64,000 nt of DNA from Cylindrotheca closterium (taxonomy: Eukaryota > Bacillariophyta > Bacillariophyceae > Bacillariales > Bacillariaceae): NCBI GenBank assembly GCA_933822405.4, contig CAKOGP040001980.1, positions 590,784 through 654,783 on the forward strand, given 5' to 3'. Below the pieces are notes generated by a model that did not search any database, was not told the origin of the DNA, and saw nothing but the letters and a program-made list of their open reading frames with translations. A program made the position numbers and the translations under genes. Below, in pieces: positions 20,828 to 32,600 of this stretch. Numbering within the stretch: position 1 is the first letter of the stretch; each line of letters opens with the position of its first letter.

Positions 20828-23800
20828 CTACGATTGCTGAGTGCTTTGTTGCGCAGCCTGGGCTCGCAGGGCAGCTGCAGCTTGGAAAATCTTTTGACAG
20901 TTTGCAGCTGCCTCTGGGGACATCGCAGTCTGTATTTGTTGGTATGCCTGAGGAAAAAGGATGTGAGGAAAGGAGATGAAATTGAGCGATTCGAAAGCAG
21001 ATCCAAACTAACCTCTGGCTCTCTCTGGAAAGCCGTAGTCAAAATATCGCTCAAGAACAAAAGTTCATCGATACTGTTGTCCGTAAGAGGAGAGGTAAAG
21101 TCCTCGTCAACATCCTCGCGGTCTTCGTCCCAATCGCCACCGAGCAGGAACCTGGCCATGTCGTCGTCCCAGCTCGTGACTCCTTGCAATGCCTTTCGGT
21201 AGGACTCGTCAACCTCATTTGTGACATCCTCGTCTTCTCCAAATCCCTGGTCGACGTCCCCAATATCAGCAGGAAGACCACCTCCAGATCCTGTGACATC
21301 GTCATCTCCTCCATCACCCCCTGTCTTATTCTCGTCTTCCTTAAGGGAGATGCACATTCGAACGACACCGTCAATCAACTGTGGTATTGATGATTGTAAT
21401 GACGGTGGCAACGAAGACACGGGAAGCGAAAGAATCGATGACATGCCAAGGATGGTGAGCTTCCTCGGAAGCCAACGATCCATAGTCTCTACATCCTTCA
21501 TCCACTTGCCGAACACTTGTTGCGTTACACCCCGTTTTTCCAACTCAACAAGTTCCAACTGAGGATTGTAGTAGAGCGCAGATCCCAAAATTTGGTAAAT
21601 CGAGATTCGCGTCAAGGGAATATCCGCATTGACTTGCTGACCAAGCTTTCCAAGGGAAATTTCATTAATGATCGTAAGGTACATGTCGATCTTTCCTCCG
21701 CAGTTGTGAAGCAAGCTCATGAAAAGAGAAAGAGCGTAGCGACATTCGGACTCTGATGCCTTGTCATTGGTGACAGTCTTCGCAACCATACTGACGATAA
21801 GATCGATGTACGGTATGTTTCCTTCAGGAAGCTGGGCTTGACCTTGAAGGAAGAAATCTGGGGCCTTCGCAATGTAACTCTGCAAACATGGGACCATCAT
21901 GTTAAGGTAATCATATGCCCATTGGTCGAATGCGACATAGATCAAGGGGAACGCCTGCCATAATTCTGGAGAGATAGTGTCTGGGAAGTACGTCAGGAAT
22001 GTCAGGATGTCCAATGCACACTCAAGATATTCAATGTATTCTCCATCATTTCCCATGATCTTCAGGATAAGTGGGATCAGCAAAGGTTCAAGATTTTTCA
22101 TGATACTAGGCTGATCACAGATACCCTTCAACACTGTAGCGATACACTCCAAACATTGGGCGGCAGCCATAGCAGCGTCGTCGTCATCGTCGTCCTCACC
22201 AGCGGTACAGTATTGGTTGAATGCATTACTCAACTGGGTAACAAGCTGATGAGCGTGTGGCTCGATGTGGTCACCGAATTTATCCAAAAGGACTTGGAGT
22301 GCGCTAACAACTTCATCGTTACCAATTTCATTCATAATCCTGAAGTACTCTGTCAACAGTTGTGGCAGGACGGGGAGAAGAGTTTGATCTGCACCATCTG
22401 CTTCAATCAAATAGCGGAGACTCTTACTTGCTTCAATTTGAACTGGTAGAGCAGGGTCACTCAGTCGTTGCAAGTTTAATTGAAGCAGGTTTCTCAAATT
22501 CGACCCGTCATCTGACCAACTAACTGTTGAAAACTGTTGCACCATCCAGCATGCCCGATAGCGGAGGAAAGCAACAGGGGAATTGAAGTCTGGGAAGACA
22601 GAGGTGACCAACAATCCTTCCAATTCTTTGGCGTATTTATCCTTTGCAAGAAGGAACTTTGACAAGGACCCAAATGTCAAAAGAGCTCCATCCTTTTCTA
22701 CATGATTCCTGTTTTCAGGAGGCGACGCATTATAACGCTGAAGAATCTCGGTCATACGCCCGAGCAAGTTTTGGGTCACGTCCTGGCCACGGTGCTTGAC
22801 CAAATCAGTCACCAAAGTGATGGCTGACATACGAGGGTCGTAGAAGTCTGCTAGTGGGCTGTTCTGCCTGTGAACAAATTCATGAGGATCGTTCTCAAAA
22901 ACTTCAACATCTTCCTGGGTCAAGCACATAGTTGGGAAGCACACTTGGTACAACAGAAAGTCCAAGTGAGGCTTCAAGAGCTTGTAGGTGGAAGAGAGTT
23001 CCACTGCCAAGTCCACATAAGTCAAACACAAGTGCACCACACGGTCGGTGCAAAACTGACCGCTTGGACGAAGGTTCAGTGTTTCACAAACAGGACCCAA
23101 GAACTGCGTTGCAACATTTTGCGAGAAATATTTTGCGAATTCCTTGGCGTCGTCTTCCGCATAGCTTGGAATTCCATAGCGCGAGAAAAGTCGGCTCATG
23201 ATTTGAACTGCCCACTTCTTCACCTTCCACCATGGCCATGCGTTTCTCTCATCAACAGTCGTTGGTTGATTCTTTGGTTCCAGGCCAGTGCTAGCTTCAG
23301 GAAGAGGCTTTACGAGTGCCCGTTGAAGAATGTCAAGCCATGGTTGCATGGATTGTGGGTTCGCAAGCGCTGGAGATGGTCCATTCCCATCTGAACCAGG
23401 AAGGTAAAATTGGGTAGAAGACCAGAATATCTTCAGGATTTGCTTCAGCATCATGGCAGCTTCCAATGCATGCTCTTCTGGAGCCGAAAGACGCTGGGCT
23501 AGCGGCAGTAGCAAGGGAAAGGCTTGGTTGACAATTTCATTTAGAGGCCCCCTTTGGTCTTTGCTCTTGTATTCATAACGCTTGCACACTTTACGAAGAG
23601 CCAAAAGAGCGTTGTGTACTCTCAAAGCCTGAGCAGGATCATTGGCTCCTTGTTGAATTGTAGTGAGAAGGGTAGGAATTAGGTCAGGCCAACTTTGGGG
23701 AAAGTCATGGATGACAATTGTATGTAGTGTTTCCGCAAGCAAGTCTCGCAGACTCTTTTCCGCCTCTGCCAACAATGCGGCTACAAGGCCAGGACGAATT

Positions 23801-24232
23801 CTAGCCTTGTCCTCTTCGTCTAGCAGAGGAGCCTTCTTTCCATCGGCCGTCAGTGGGACACCAGCAAAGTTAAGCCGCTCGGCCCAGCATTCTCTGCAGA
23901 TATTTTTCAGCTGAATAGAAGCAGCTTGTCGAACTTCAAATTGAACCTGGAATTTAAAATTCAGAAGCCATGTCAGTCATTTATAGTACAACGCTATAGA
24001 AAGTTCCAAAAAGAGATAAAACCAAACATTGCTGCACTCCAATTTCAACAGCATCGCACCAGGAAAGTGCAAAAATGAGACTCACCTGAGCCTCTGCGGC
24101 AACTTGCAATAGCAGCGTTGTTGACCCCTTTACATGCTTCAAATTACGGACCGTCTCCTCCGCAGGAACACGAAGGTTGGCATCTGGACTAAAAGATTGT
24201 TGCAAGACGATGTGAAGCTGCTCCACGTCCAT
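20828..24232 (-). CDS. importin-7/8-type karyopherin
   Basis: Three exons: 24086-24232, 21013-23946, 20828-20947 (introns of 139 and 65 nt, GTGAGT...CAG and GTTAGT...CAG), giving 1066 residues, near the usual length of IPO7/8 or yeast Sxm1/Nmd5. The N-terminus (LHIVLQQSFSPDANLR...ETVRNLK) is the importin-beta N-terminal repeat; further matches are KRYEYKSKDQRGPLNEIV, LKQILKIFWSSTQFYLP and CFPTMCLTQEDVEVFENDPHEF (IPO7: E-D-EL-EDPYEY). HEAT repeats follow, then an acidic C-terminal stretch with GGDDD and DVDQGFGEDED. The last exon restores a Gln/Ala-rich end; without it the frame runs on for 50 unrelated residues. Role: Ran-GTP-dependent nuclear import, for example of ribosomal proteins and histone H1. 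Confidence 0.92.
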
Positions 24233-24722
24233 GATGATGGGTGGTCTTTGGGTACGAGTATTTGTTCAACAGAAAGGTCACTGAGAAACGTTGTCGCCGA
24301 TACCTTCGATTGGAGACTACTGTACGAGGAGGCGGCTACACGCTCCTTGCCACATCATTTTTCAATCAGTCTGGACCTTTTAGGAAATCGAAGTAGTCAA
24401 CTGAAGGTTTATTTTTTTAAGTAGCACGAGAAAAAGGTAACGCAGGATGAGTCAATTGTTGCACCACACGTATTCGATTTCTCGTCTTGTCCTTTTTATT
24501 AAGATTATTTTGCAACTAACAAGTGGTGCATGCTATGATGAAAGACATTCATGGCAGCATGACTTGACCAGTATTTTGTGGTCAATGTATAAAATGACGT
24601 TGGTCAATAACAAGTAGTAGTACCTGCTCTAGCAATACTATCTTGTTTGCAGCCTATCCCACCTACCGGTATCGTATCTATAGTTCCAACAATATTGATA
24701 TTCATCGACTATCAGCTGAAGC
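24233..24722. other. intergenic region
   Basis: 490 bases between two minus-strand genes: promoter side of the importin gene and 3' side of the SufE-BolA gene. One ACCGGTAT word at about 24665. No gene seen. Confidence 0.4.
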
Positions 24723-25761
24723 TTACTTTTTGCCCGCTTCTTCTGGAGTGTTTGCTTGTATTTGCAAGGCATGAATTTGGGGCATAATCTCGCCAAGCAT
24801 CATGTATACCAGTTGATGTCGTTTGACCAAATTCAAACCTTCAAAGGCTTCGGCAACAATTTCCAAATTAAAATGAGATTCTCCATCAATGTCGTTTCCT
24901 GCGTGGCCCGCATGTTGGTCCGAATTGTCGATGAGATTCAAAGTGGTGGGCTTCAACAGTTGCAAGGCGGCGACAATAGCATTGTACTTTGGACCATGGC
25001 CATTGTCAGCAGTTGCGTCCTCAGACGATTCCTCGGCATTGTCACTCTTGGTTTGTGTGGCAGTCTCGCTCTTTCCTTCGCGTGCAGCAGCATCCAATTC
25101 GGTTGCCTTTTGTTTAATGACTCGAACCATATTCAGGAATCCATTGTTTCGACCAGGTGTCAACGATTGTTCAATCTGGGCCTCCTTGATGAATTGTGGG
25201 TCAACCTTTTGAATCGCTTCCGCAGTGTTTCCAGACAGACATCTACGTTGCAAACAGTCGAGGAACAAAGTTATGAGCACAATAATCTCGGGACGGAAAC
25301 ATTCTGCGATCATCATTATTATCATGTTGTCAAAGCTTGAATTTATCTCACCTGACCAATAGTGCTACCAAACCTCGAGTCAACAAACCATCCGAATCAC
25401 CAATGAAGTTCAGTACGTAATCACCAACTTCTTCATTGTACTCGGCAGTCCCATCAATGAAGACTGTCGACAAACATCCTGGAACCTTGTTTTCGGGAAT
25501 CTTGGAAGATTCTGGCATGTTGTTGGCCTCGGCAGTATTCTGGGCCATGTAAAGCAGTTGCTTGTATCGAGTTTGTTCATCCCCAATTGTTTTGAAAGCC
25601 TTTGTAACCTTTTCCAATTCGGGTGTCAACCCCAAGTCGATCTCTTTCTCTGTCGAAAACATTTTCGTTGTCAATCGTTGTTCTGTGGTGATGGAAGGAG
25701 TAGTGAAGGCAGTTGTGGAGGTGGCCAAAAGAAGGATGGAAAGTGCTTGGCGGAAAATCAT
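24723..25761 (-). CDS. plastid SufE-BolA fusion protein
   Basis: Two exons, 25352-25761 and 24723-25242, joined by a 109-nt intron (GTGAGA...TAG) within LLVRCLSGNT, give 309 residues. The N-terminus is a signal peptide ending in TTAFTTP, an ASAFAP-like plastid-targeting motif. SufE domain: sulfur-accepting Cys96 in KVPGCLSTVF, then GDSDGLLTRGLVALLV. After a charged linker, residues about 220-305 form a BolA domain (LNLIDNSDQHAGH, GESHFNLEIV, LVKRHQLVYMML, IHALQI). Plant chloroplast SufE1 has the same architecture. SufE activates the cysteine desulfurase SufS for Fe-S cluster assembly; the BolA part is thought to bind a monothiol glutaredoxin and regulate it. Confidence 0.94.
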
Positions 25762-26267
25762 TGTTGTTTGTTGTTTTGTTGTTTTGTATGAAGTTGGATT
25801 GGGAAGAGGTAGTGTACCAGTACTTTACTGTAGCTTGCTTTGTTCGTGTCAACTATATGGGCGTTTTCAACTTGTTTCTTTTATGGTCGGTTCGAGCGGA
25901 AGTTGCTTGTTTTGTGAAGATGATGCGCTATATATGCTTACGTCATCATTGCGCACAGATGGCAAGACCTCGAAATCTTGGGAACTGGACTCACTCCACC
26001 TCTTGCGTCGGCGCGCCAAGTACCGGAAGCACGAAAATTTCTGTAGAAATCCTAAACTGATGGTTGTGAAATTGAGAGTCTGTCAGTTCCTTGTTCGCTT
26101 TGTATGATTGGTGGTGATGTGTCTTGGAGAGGTGTCGCATGCAACATGACATGTTCACGATACAAAGTGTTGCGCAATTGTAGATGTTACTAGACTCCTC
26201 TTTCCTAAGATAAAAGTGCCAACGATAGACACTGCCTTGCTCTTGCTGAAACCACGAGACCTCTGCC
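25762..26267. promoter_or_regulatory. shared upstream region of two divergent genes
   Basis: 506 bases between the starts of the SufE-BolA gene (-) and the DUF6824-like gene (+). Both promoters must lie here. Frames open through it are chance. No known motif recognised. Confidence 0.4.
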
Positions 26268-27926
26268 ATGGTCAGTACAGAGTGTTTCACGACCACAGAT
26301 AGCAATAATGATGGTTCTCTGCCAACAACAGATGTTCGACAGAGTAGTTTACAGGTGGAAGAATCTATGGATCTTGGTGAAGCTGTACCACACGAGAAGC
26401 AGTCTAGCAGCGAAGAAAATATCAAAGTCACTAGCAATACAGTCAAACCACAACCACATCCATTATCGATATCTTCATCAGCAACCCCAACATCACCTTT
26501 AGTTTCATCATCCCCTTCGGCACCATCTTTGGTTTCCGGGTCAGGATCGACATCACCATCGGCATCAGTTGCAACTGCAGCACCAGTTGCAGTGCCACAA
26601 CGCCCGTTGAATAGCACAGGACCGTCACCGTCACCACCAACGCAACATCATCCTACTCAGAATGCGATCCAGATTCCTGCGATGCAAGTAAAAAGTCAAT
26701 CACCACAACCACCTACTCACCCTCCGATGCAAGCACAGGCCCACCCACTACACCCACAAGGCCATCCACCAGCAATCCATCATCCATCCGCATTACCACC
26801 TCATCCCTATCACCAAGCTCATATGTTTCATCCTCATTATCCACCACCGCCACATCCACATATGTATCACCCAGCAGCAATGTGGCATCATCCTCATGCT
26901 CATGCTCATGCTCATCCTCCTCCCCCTCACCCAAGCAATTCCTCAGCTGCCTATATGAAGCCTTATTCGGCGGTAATGCGATCTCAACCCCCGGTCAAGC
27001 GCACTTCCAAATATATGCTCAAGGAACAGGGAGTTCCAGTTCCAAGCCCCATCATGAAGGGATCCCACAGAACGCCAAATCAAGTGGAATCATCGTCCCA
27101 ACCAAATGCCGAAACAGAGGAATCAAAGGAACAGGGCACGGTCAAACGTCCAGCCTCGGAAATGGGCGATTCGTCCGAAAAGGAACAGAAAGACGTCCCC
27201 CAAGATTTGCGCAACAAGAAAATGAAGCCGACCGATTGTCTTTTGTTTGCTGCGTCCTTGTTGGCGACGGAGAAGAAGACAGGAGAGGAACAATACACGG
27301 ATGAAAATGTGGGAGCCAATGGCGAGAATGCCCCTGATGCTTCGGCACTGGACGAATCGGAATACACCACCACTGGGGTCAAGCCTGCAAAGAAAATCTT
27401 TCAAGCGCCCATCATGTCGGTAGACGAGGAGCAAGAGCAAGAAAATGATGAAAACTGGCCCAAAGACGTTGATGTGTTGTGTGGTCGTGGAGGCCTCATC
27501 AACAAACATCCCGGAAATGTGGTATACCGCAAGATTGTGGATTACAACAAACCGTATTACCAAAGTGTACATAAGAAGCATCGGATTTTAGTCAGTCAGT
27601 CGATTGTACAATCGATCTTGAACTTTGGAGGCCGATTCATGACTATGGAACGGAAAGAGTGGACTGAGATTGAATTTAAACGAGCAGTCCAAAAGACCAG
27701 TCAAGCACTGCGGGAGCGCATTACCGAAGAAGAAAAGAATAAGGAAAAAGAGCGAAAAGAGAACGGCGAGTCCAAGAATAGCGAAGATGATGAGGGAATA
27801 GAGGCAGCAGAAGGGGAAGATGACGACGACGACGACGACGAAGGGGTCGAAGAGGGGGCTGTCGTCAAGAGCCAGAATATTTCTGACAACATGAATGGGG
27901 TTGCCAAGGGGACTCTCGCCATTTGA
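26268..27926 (+). CDS. DUF6824-like domain protein, His/Pro-rich
   Basis: 552 residues from the ATG at 26268, no intron. Residues about 400-485 contain DVLCGRGGLINKHPGNVVYRK ... YNKPYY ... KKHRILVSQSIVQSI ... GRFM ... WTEIEFKRAVQKTSQALRE, the pattern of the DUF6824 family that is strongly expanded in diatoms and has no established biochemical role. The N-terminal 400 residues are low complexity: Ser/Pro-rich, then His/Pro-rich with runs such as HAHAHAHPPPPHP (about 150-225). The C-terminal 60 residues are highly acidic with a run of Asp codons. Such tails suggest a nuclear regulatory protein, but that is inference. Confidence 0.85.
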   Translation: MVSTECFTTTDSNNDGSLPTTDVRQSSLQVEESMDLGEAVPHEKQSSSEENIKVTSNTVKPQPHPLSISSSATPTSPLVSSSPSAPSLVSGSGSTSPSASVATAAPVAVPQRPLNSTGPSPSPPTQHHPTQNAIQIPAMQVKSQSPQPPTHPPMQAQAHPLHPQGHPPAIHHPSALPPHPYHQAHMFHPHYPPPPHPHMYHPAAMWHHPHAHAHAHPPPPHPSNSSAAYMKPYSAVMRSQPPVKRTSKYMLKEQGVPVPSPIMKGSHRTPNQVESSSQPNAETEESKEQGTVKRPASEMGDSSEKEQKDVPQDLRNKKMKPTDCLLFAASLLATEKKTGEEQYTDENVGANGENAPDASALDESEYTTTGVKPAKKIFQAPIMSVDEEQEQENDENWPKDVDVLCGRGGLINKHPGNVVYRKIVDYNKPYYQSVHKKHRILVSQSIVQSILNFGGRFMTMERKEWTEIEFKRAVQKTSQALRERITEEEKNKEKERKENGESKNSEDDEGIEAAEGEDDDDDDDEGVEEGAVVKSQNISDNMNGVAKGTLAI

Positions 27927-28079
27927 TTGAAATCTCATGTTTTTGCATACATACAACGAAAAGTGTTCATATACCAATGATAATAAAACTAAGACAACGT
28001 CATGTCTTTGATCCAAATTCAATCTCAAACTCAAACTAGTCTACATTCACTACATATTAGTGTAGAAAGCAGTGTTCCG

Positions 28080-29388
28080 TTATTTGGTCTTTCCAAGGTG
28101 TGCATCTGCTGCTTCATACGCCCGTTGTGCTGATACGATGGCCGAGTCCATGTGACCAGACCCGTAGGCAACTTCGCATCCAGCAAAAAAAAGAGGACCA
28201 ACATTTTGTTGCAATTTCTTATCTCCATAACTTGTTTGATAGTAACTAGATGACTCTTGTCTTTGTGGTTTGACATATGGATCCTCCTTCCAGCTGCAGA
28301 TTTGACAACCGACAAATGATGAGACGCTGGAGTGGTACTGGCCAATTATTCAAATCGTTCACGTTCAAACGAACTTACCTCTTGTACGATACTGTAATGC
28401 CACCCTTGGAAACAATCAATCCATCTTCGCCAGGGCTTCCTGATATTTCTGTATTTGAACAAGTCGCTTCATCGAATCCTAGCTTCTTCTTGTCCACAGC
28501 ATAGACCTGCATGATTGCTCCCAAAATGTGATCAAACAATTCATCGGATTTGCTGTTCGTGACGAAATTCCCCAAACTACTAGCACCTTTGGCAGTCACG
28601 AATCCGGCAAGGGTGGGCCTAGAACCATCTCCATCATCTCCACTACATGCTTCCCACCATGTTTGTACGTCCCCTAGCTGATCAATGGAAATGGCACTCA
28701 TGTCCAGATCCCGCCACCAATTGGATGGGAAGGATATGGAAACTTTGCCATAATCTTCCATCCAAGTGGGAGTTGCCTTCATGCTGTCCAATTTTTCTTG
28801 TGGCAACGGAGGAATAAACTCAATGGTATCGGCCAATACTTTGGGAGGTCCAGCCAAAATGACAGTACGGCAGTGAACGGTACTAGTCTCGCCACCACTG
28901 GTGGACGACGAATCTTGATAATGCACTTGGGCTCCATCGTCGTCGTATTCAATCTTGACCACTTTTTTGCCTAATTCCACCTTTAGTTTGGGTTTCTCCT
29001 CCAACAGTTTTTCTACAAACGTTGAGGCCCCACCAGCCACTCGGACCGCACCAGTGCCACAGGCCGCATAATTGCCCGCGTAGTCGTCAACCAAATGATG
29101 TTGCCCATTTTGCACTCGGACATTGACTGAACCTTCGTACCACATGGGAACCGTCCGGATGTTAAATTCTTGTAAGGCCGTCTTGATGGTGTATTCGGAT
29201 CGGGGCCAGATCCAAGCACCGCCAAGATCTCCTCCACCTTCTGGCGTCAGCAGACGACCGCCAATTCGATGACGGGCATCCAAGACGGTCACACTCCGAT
29301 TGGCAGCAAGCAATCGATTGGCAGCGTAGGCGCCACTGAGGCCAGCACCGACAATGAGTGCATCGACAGCAGATCCTGGTATATTCAT
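28080..29388 (-). CDS. flavin amine oxidase (monoamine oxidase-like)
   Basis: Two exons, 28379-29388 and 28080-28293, with an 85-nt intron (GTAAGT...CAG) inside VSYKSWKEDPYV, give 407 residues. Start is the ATG at 29388; the frame extends to 29478 but only with TTG. FAD-binding Rossmann motif at residues 10-40 (VDALIVGAGLSGAYAANRLL ... VLDARHRIGGR) and the GG-doublet GGDLGGAW are those of the amine oxidase family. The second exon supplies the C-terminal FAD contact FFAGCEVAYGSGHMDSAIVSAQRAYEAAD in pieces (GCE, GHMDSA), as in MAO and polyamine oxidases. No signal peptide or membrane helix, so probably cytosolic. Substrate cannot be told. Confidence 0.9.
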
Positions 29389-29613
29389 GTTTGTGGTTAT
29401 TGTGCTGTCAATGTAAACTTTGCGCAGTTGGTTTGCTTTTTTGTGAGCGTTTCGTTTGTACCGGTATAATGATGACAAGGATCAAGGATGACGACTGTCC
29501 GACGATGAGGCCGTTTTTTATTTCTCGGACATGGAATTCGATTGTGTTCGTTCAATATAGAGTCGAACCATTGGATTCAATATCCTGCAAACGACTGAGA
29601 ATGGAGAAAATGA

Positions 29614-32600
29614 ATGAATATGGGAATGGCAAACGACAAAATTGAAAATACGAAAAACGACCTTTCAGAAACCATGAACTCTCCTCTGCAAGAGGTACTG
29701 TCGCAAGGAGGTGTGAATACATCTGCCGCTACTACAAATGAAGAGTTGCTGTCTACGTTAGAGTCCTGGCTGGGTCTCCCAGAAAGTAAAAAGTGGGAAG
29801 GTGATACAATGGAGGATGTCGCCCCGTTGGATCCCTCCTTTTACCAAGCATTGGAGCGATGGTTAATCTCAGAGTGGCAACCGCAAAGCGACTCGGACAT
29901 TGCATTGAAGCATTCCAACGCATTGCTGGAAATGGAGTGTGAACCACATGACATGTCAATCTACGACGCCTTTCCAGTGGTGCGAGTGACTCGTGTTTTA
30001 CGTTTGTGGCTGGAATTGAATTGTACAGGGGGTTCCATGATGGCGGTGGATGGCGGAAAGCAAGGGGTCACCACTCCACTCTTGGAACATTGTAATGCCC
30101 TTGAGAATGGAGGTGGTGGAAAATACAATATCTATCCTTTGATTGCAGCACTCTTTCATCACCTCGAACAATTGCCAAACATGCGATTCCAAATCAACTT
30201 TTACACACAAGCACTGATGCGAGGAGAGAAAAAGAGTACAAAGCTGCAAATGATGGACACCAAATCCAGAATTCACCAACATCAAGAAGCAACACAGGTG
30301 GCTGCTACGCTGAATGACGAATGGTCCGAGCATATTGATGCACTGGAATGTATTTTGGGAGAATGGTACGCCCTTGCCAATGCGGACATGCGGCGGCAAT
30401 GTCGGTCACGGCTTGGTGTCATTTGGAGCAATTTTGAATCTCGAACCGAAACGGCAGTGTCAGGAGTGAAAATGGAGAACACTTCCTCCACTGGTATCAA
30501 AATGACACTGAAAGTCTTGCATCGCATTCTCCAAGGCGTGGCGACTCCTTTGCAAAAATCACATGAGTTACTTCTCAACCATCATTTGATACCTCTGCAT
30601 CGACCCAATTCCATGGTCTTGTGGCGAGATCAGACCAGCCTTCTCGAGTTGTATCACGAACCGCTGGTACAGTGCATAGCCACTCTGTTGCAAAAGAAAC
30701 CAGAGTGGATCCCCAATACCGTTGTATCCTTGCTGGAGCCGGACATTTGGACCAAGGCTGGAAATACTCCAAAACTGGTGCTATTGTTGCACGAGATTGA
30801 TGCCTACATTGGAGTTTTGCCCGAGCCATTGACAACAAAATCATTTCCTTCTGCCACTGCGGCTAGGCTGTGCTACTCCCTAGGGGAATGTATTTCGTCG
30901 GACCATTCACGACTTTCAGAACGAGCTCTATCCTTCATGAAGAATGCCAAGTTTGGAGCTCTGATCAAATTGTACTATGAGCTAAGTTTGAAGATTCTAT
31001 TGCCGCATTTGGTCAAGTCAGAGCTTCCTTGGAATCCTACGGTTCGGAAAATGGCGTATGTGTTTTTGAAAAAGTGCCAAGACATTGACGAAGAGAGGTT
31101 TCTGAATTGCAGTCTCAAGTGCTTTCCAAATGGAGAGTCGTTTGGTCCAGACAAAACTTCGTTGCCGGCACCCCGTCCAACGGGAAAAGGAACTCTCAAG
31201 TTGGGCAGTGCAGAGCCAGAGAATGAAGTTCCCAAGGATTTTACAATCAAGTCAGCAATGGGACAGTGGAAGCCACCGCCAACTGGGTCCAAAGCTCCAA
31301 AGGGTGGTGGATATCAAACTGCAATGCCCCCGCCTAGTAGCAGAGTTCCAAGACCAGGTGGTGGTGCTCCACCGCTTGGAGTCACTGGAGTTGCCCCGTG
31401 GGCCATGAAACCACCAGGCGCTTCGGCCACCAAGAACCCACCGCTCAGTGTGACGGGTGTCGCTCCGTGGGCAATGAAAAAGAGTTCTGCGGCAGCTTTG
31501 AAGCCTCCGACAAACGGGGGGGCGCTTCCTGGTGTGTCTGAACCACCGCCAGCTGTCAAGGATAAGATGGAGAAACCTGCGAAATCACGAGTTCAATCCT
31601 ACATGGACAAGATCAAGCCGGCGGAAGAAGAAGAAGGAGTATCAGTGTGGGCGAAGGAACAAATGGCGGAATCACCGACGCTTCTACCAGATCTGAAGTT
31701 CCACGACCTAGTTTTCGGTCATGATTTGGGGGAGGGAGCGTTCGGCAAAGTTCGGTACGCCAGGCTGATTGATCGCAACAAGACCCGATCGCACTGGAAA
31801 GAGTACGCTGTCAAGGTGATATCTACCGAAAAGATCAAGGAAATGGGATATGAGACATCTGTCCAACGAGAAGTGGCTGTTCTACGAATGGTTTCGCATC
31901 CTGGTATTGCTCGATTGGTCTCCTCGTTCCGATTTCAGGATGGAGTGTATCTTGTATTGGAGTATGCCAGTAGTGGTGATCTTCATTCTGTAATTCGCAA
32001 GAATGGTTCCCTTGACCACGATTCGACTCGATTTGTCATGGGAGAAATCGTTGCAGCGCTGGCAAGTGTACACGAGATGGGTCTAGTGTTTGCTGATTTG
32101 AAACCAGAGAACATTGTCTTGACTGAGGAAGGGCATGCCAAACTTACAGACTTTGGAGGGTGCCGAGCAACATCGGATACGGCAAGAAAGATGATCCAAG
32201 ATGCTTCCGCGAATCTCCTAAACACCCTCCGCGATGGCAATTGGAAGGACGCTCCCAAACAAAAGAAGAACGATTTCGATATGGATGATGACGACGAAGA
32301 CGTGGGATGGGGGGAAGAAGCAGGACAACAAGAGGAGAAAAAAGATGACTTGAGGATCGAAGGTACAACTACATATTTGCCTCCAGAGGTTGTTATGGGT
32401 GGATTCCCTACCCCTTCTGCCGACTCATGGGCTCTTGGGTGCGTTATATACCAGTGCTTATCGGGTCGACCACCGGTTGTTGAGAATGATGAGAGCGCCA
32501 CAAGAAACCGTATTGTATCATTCAGTGTGGAGGAAGAAGGGAACGATCAAGAGTCGCGGCTTTTCTCCGAGAGTTATGCACTTGAAATTTCTTCAGATGC

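Noticed and set aside
26640..26960. His/Pro-rich stretch as a separate repeat element
   Set aside because: It is inside the DUF6824-like coding frame and is ordinary low-complexity protein sequence.
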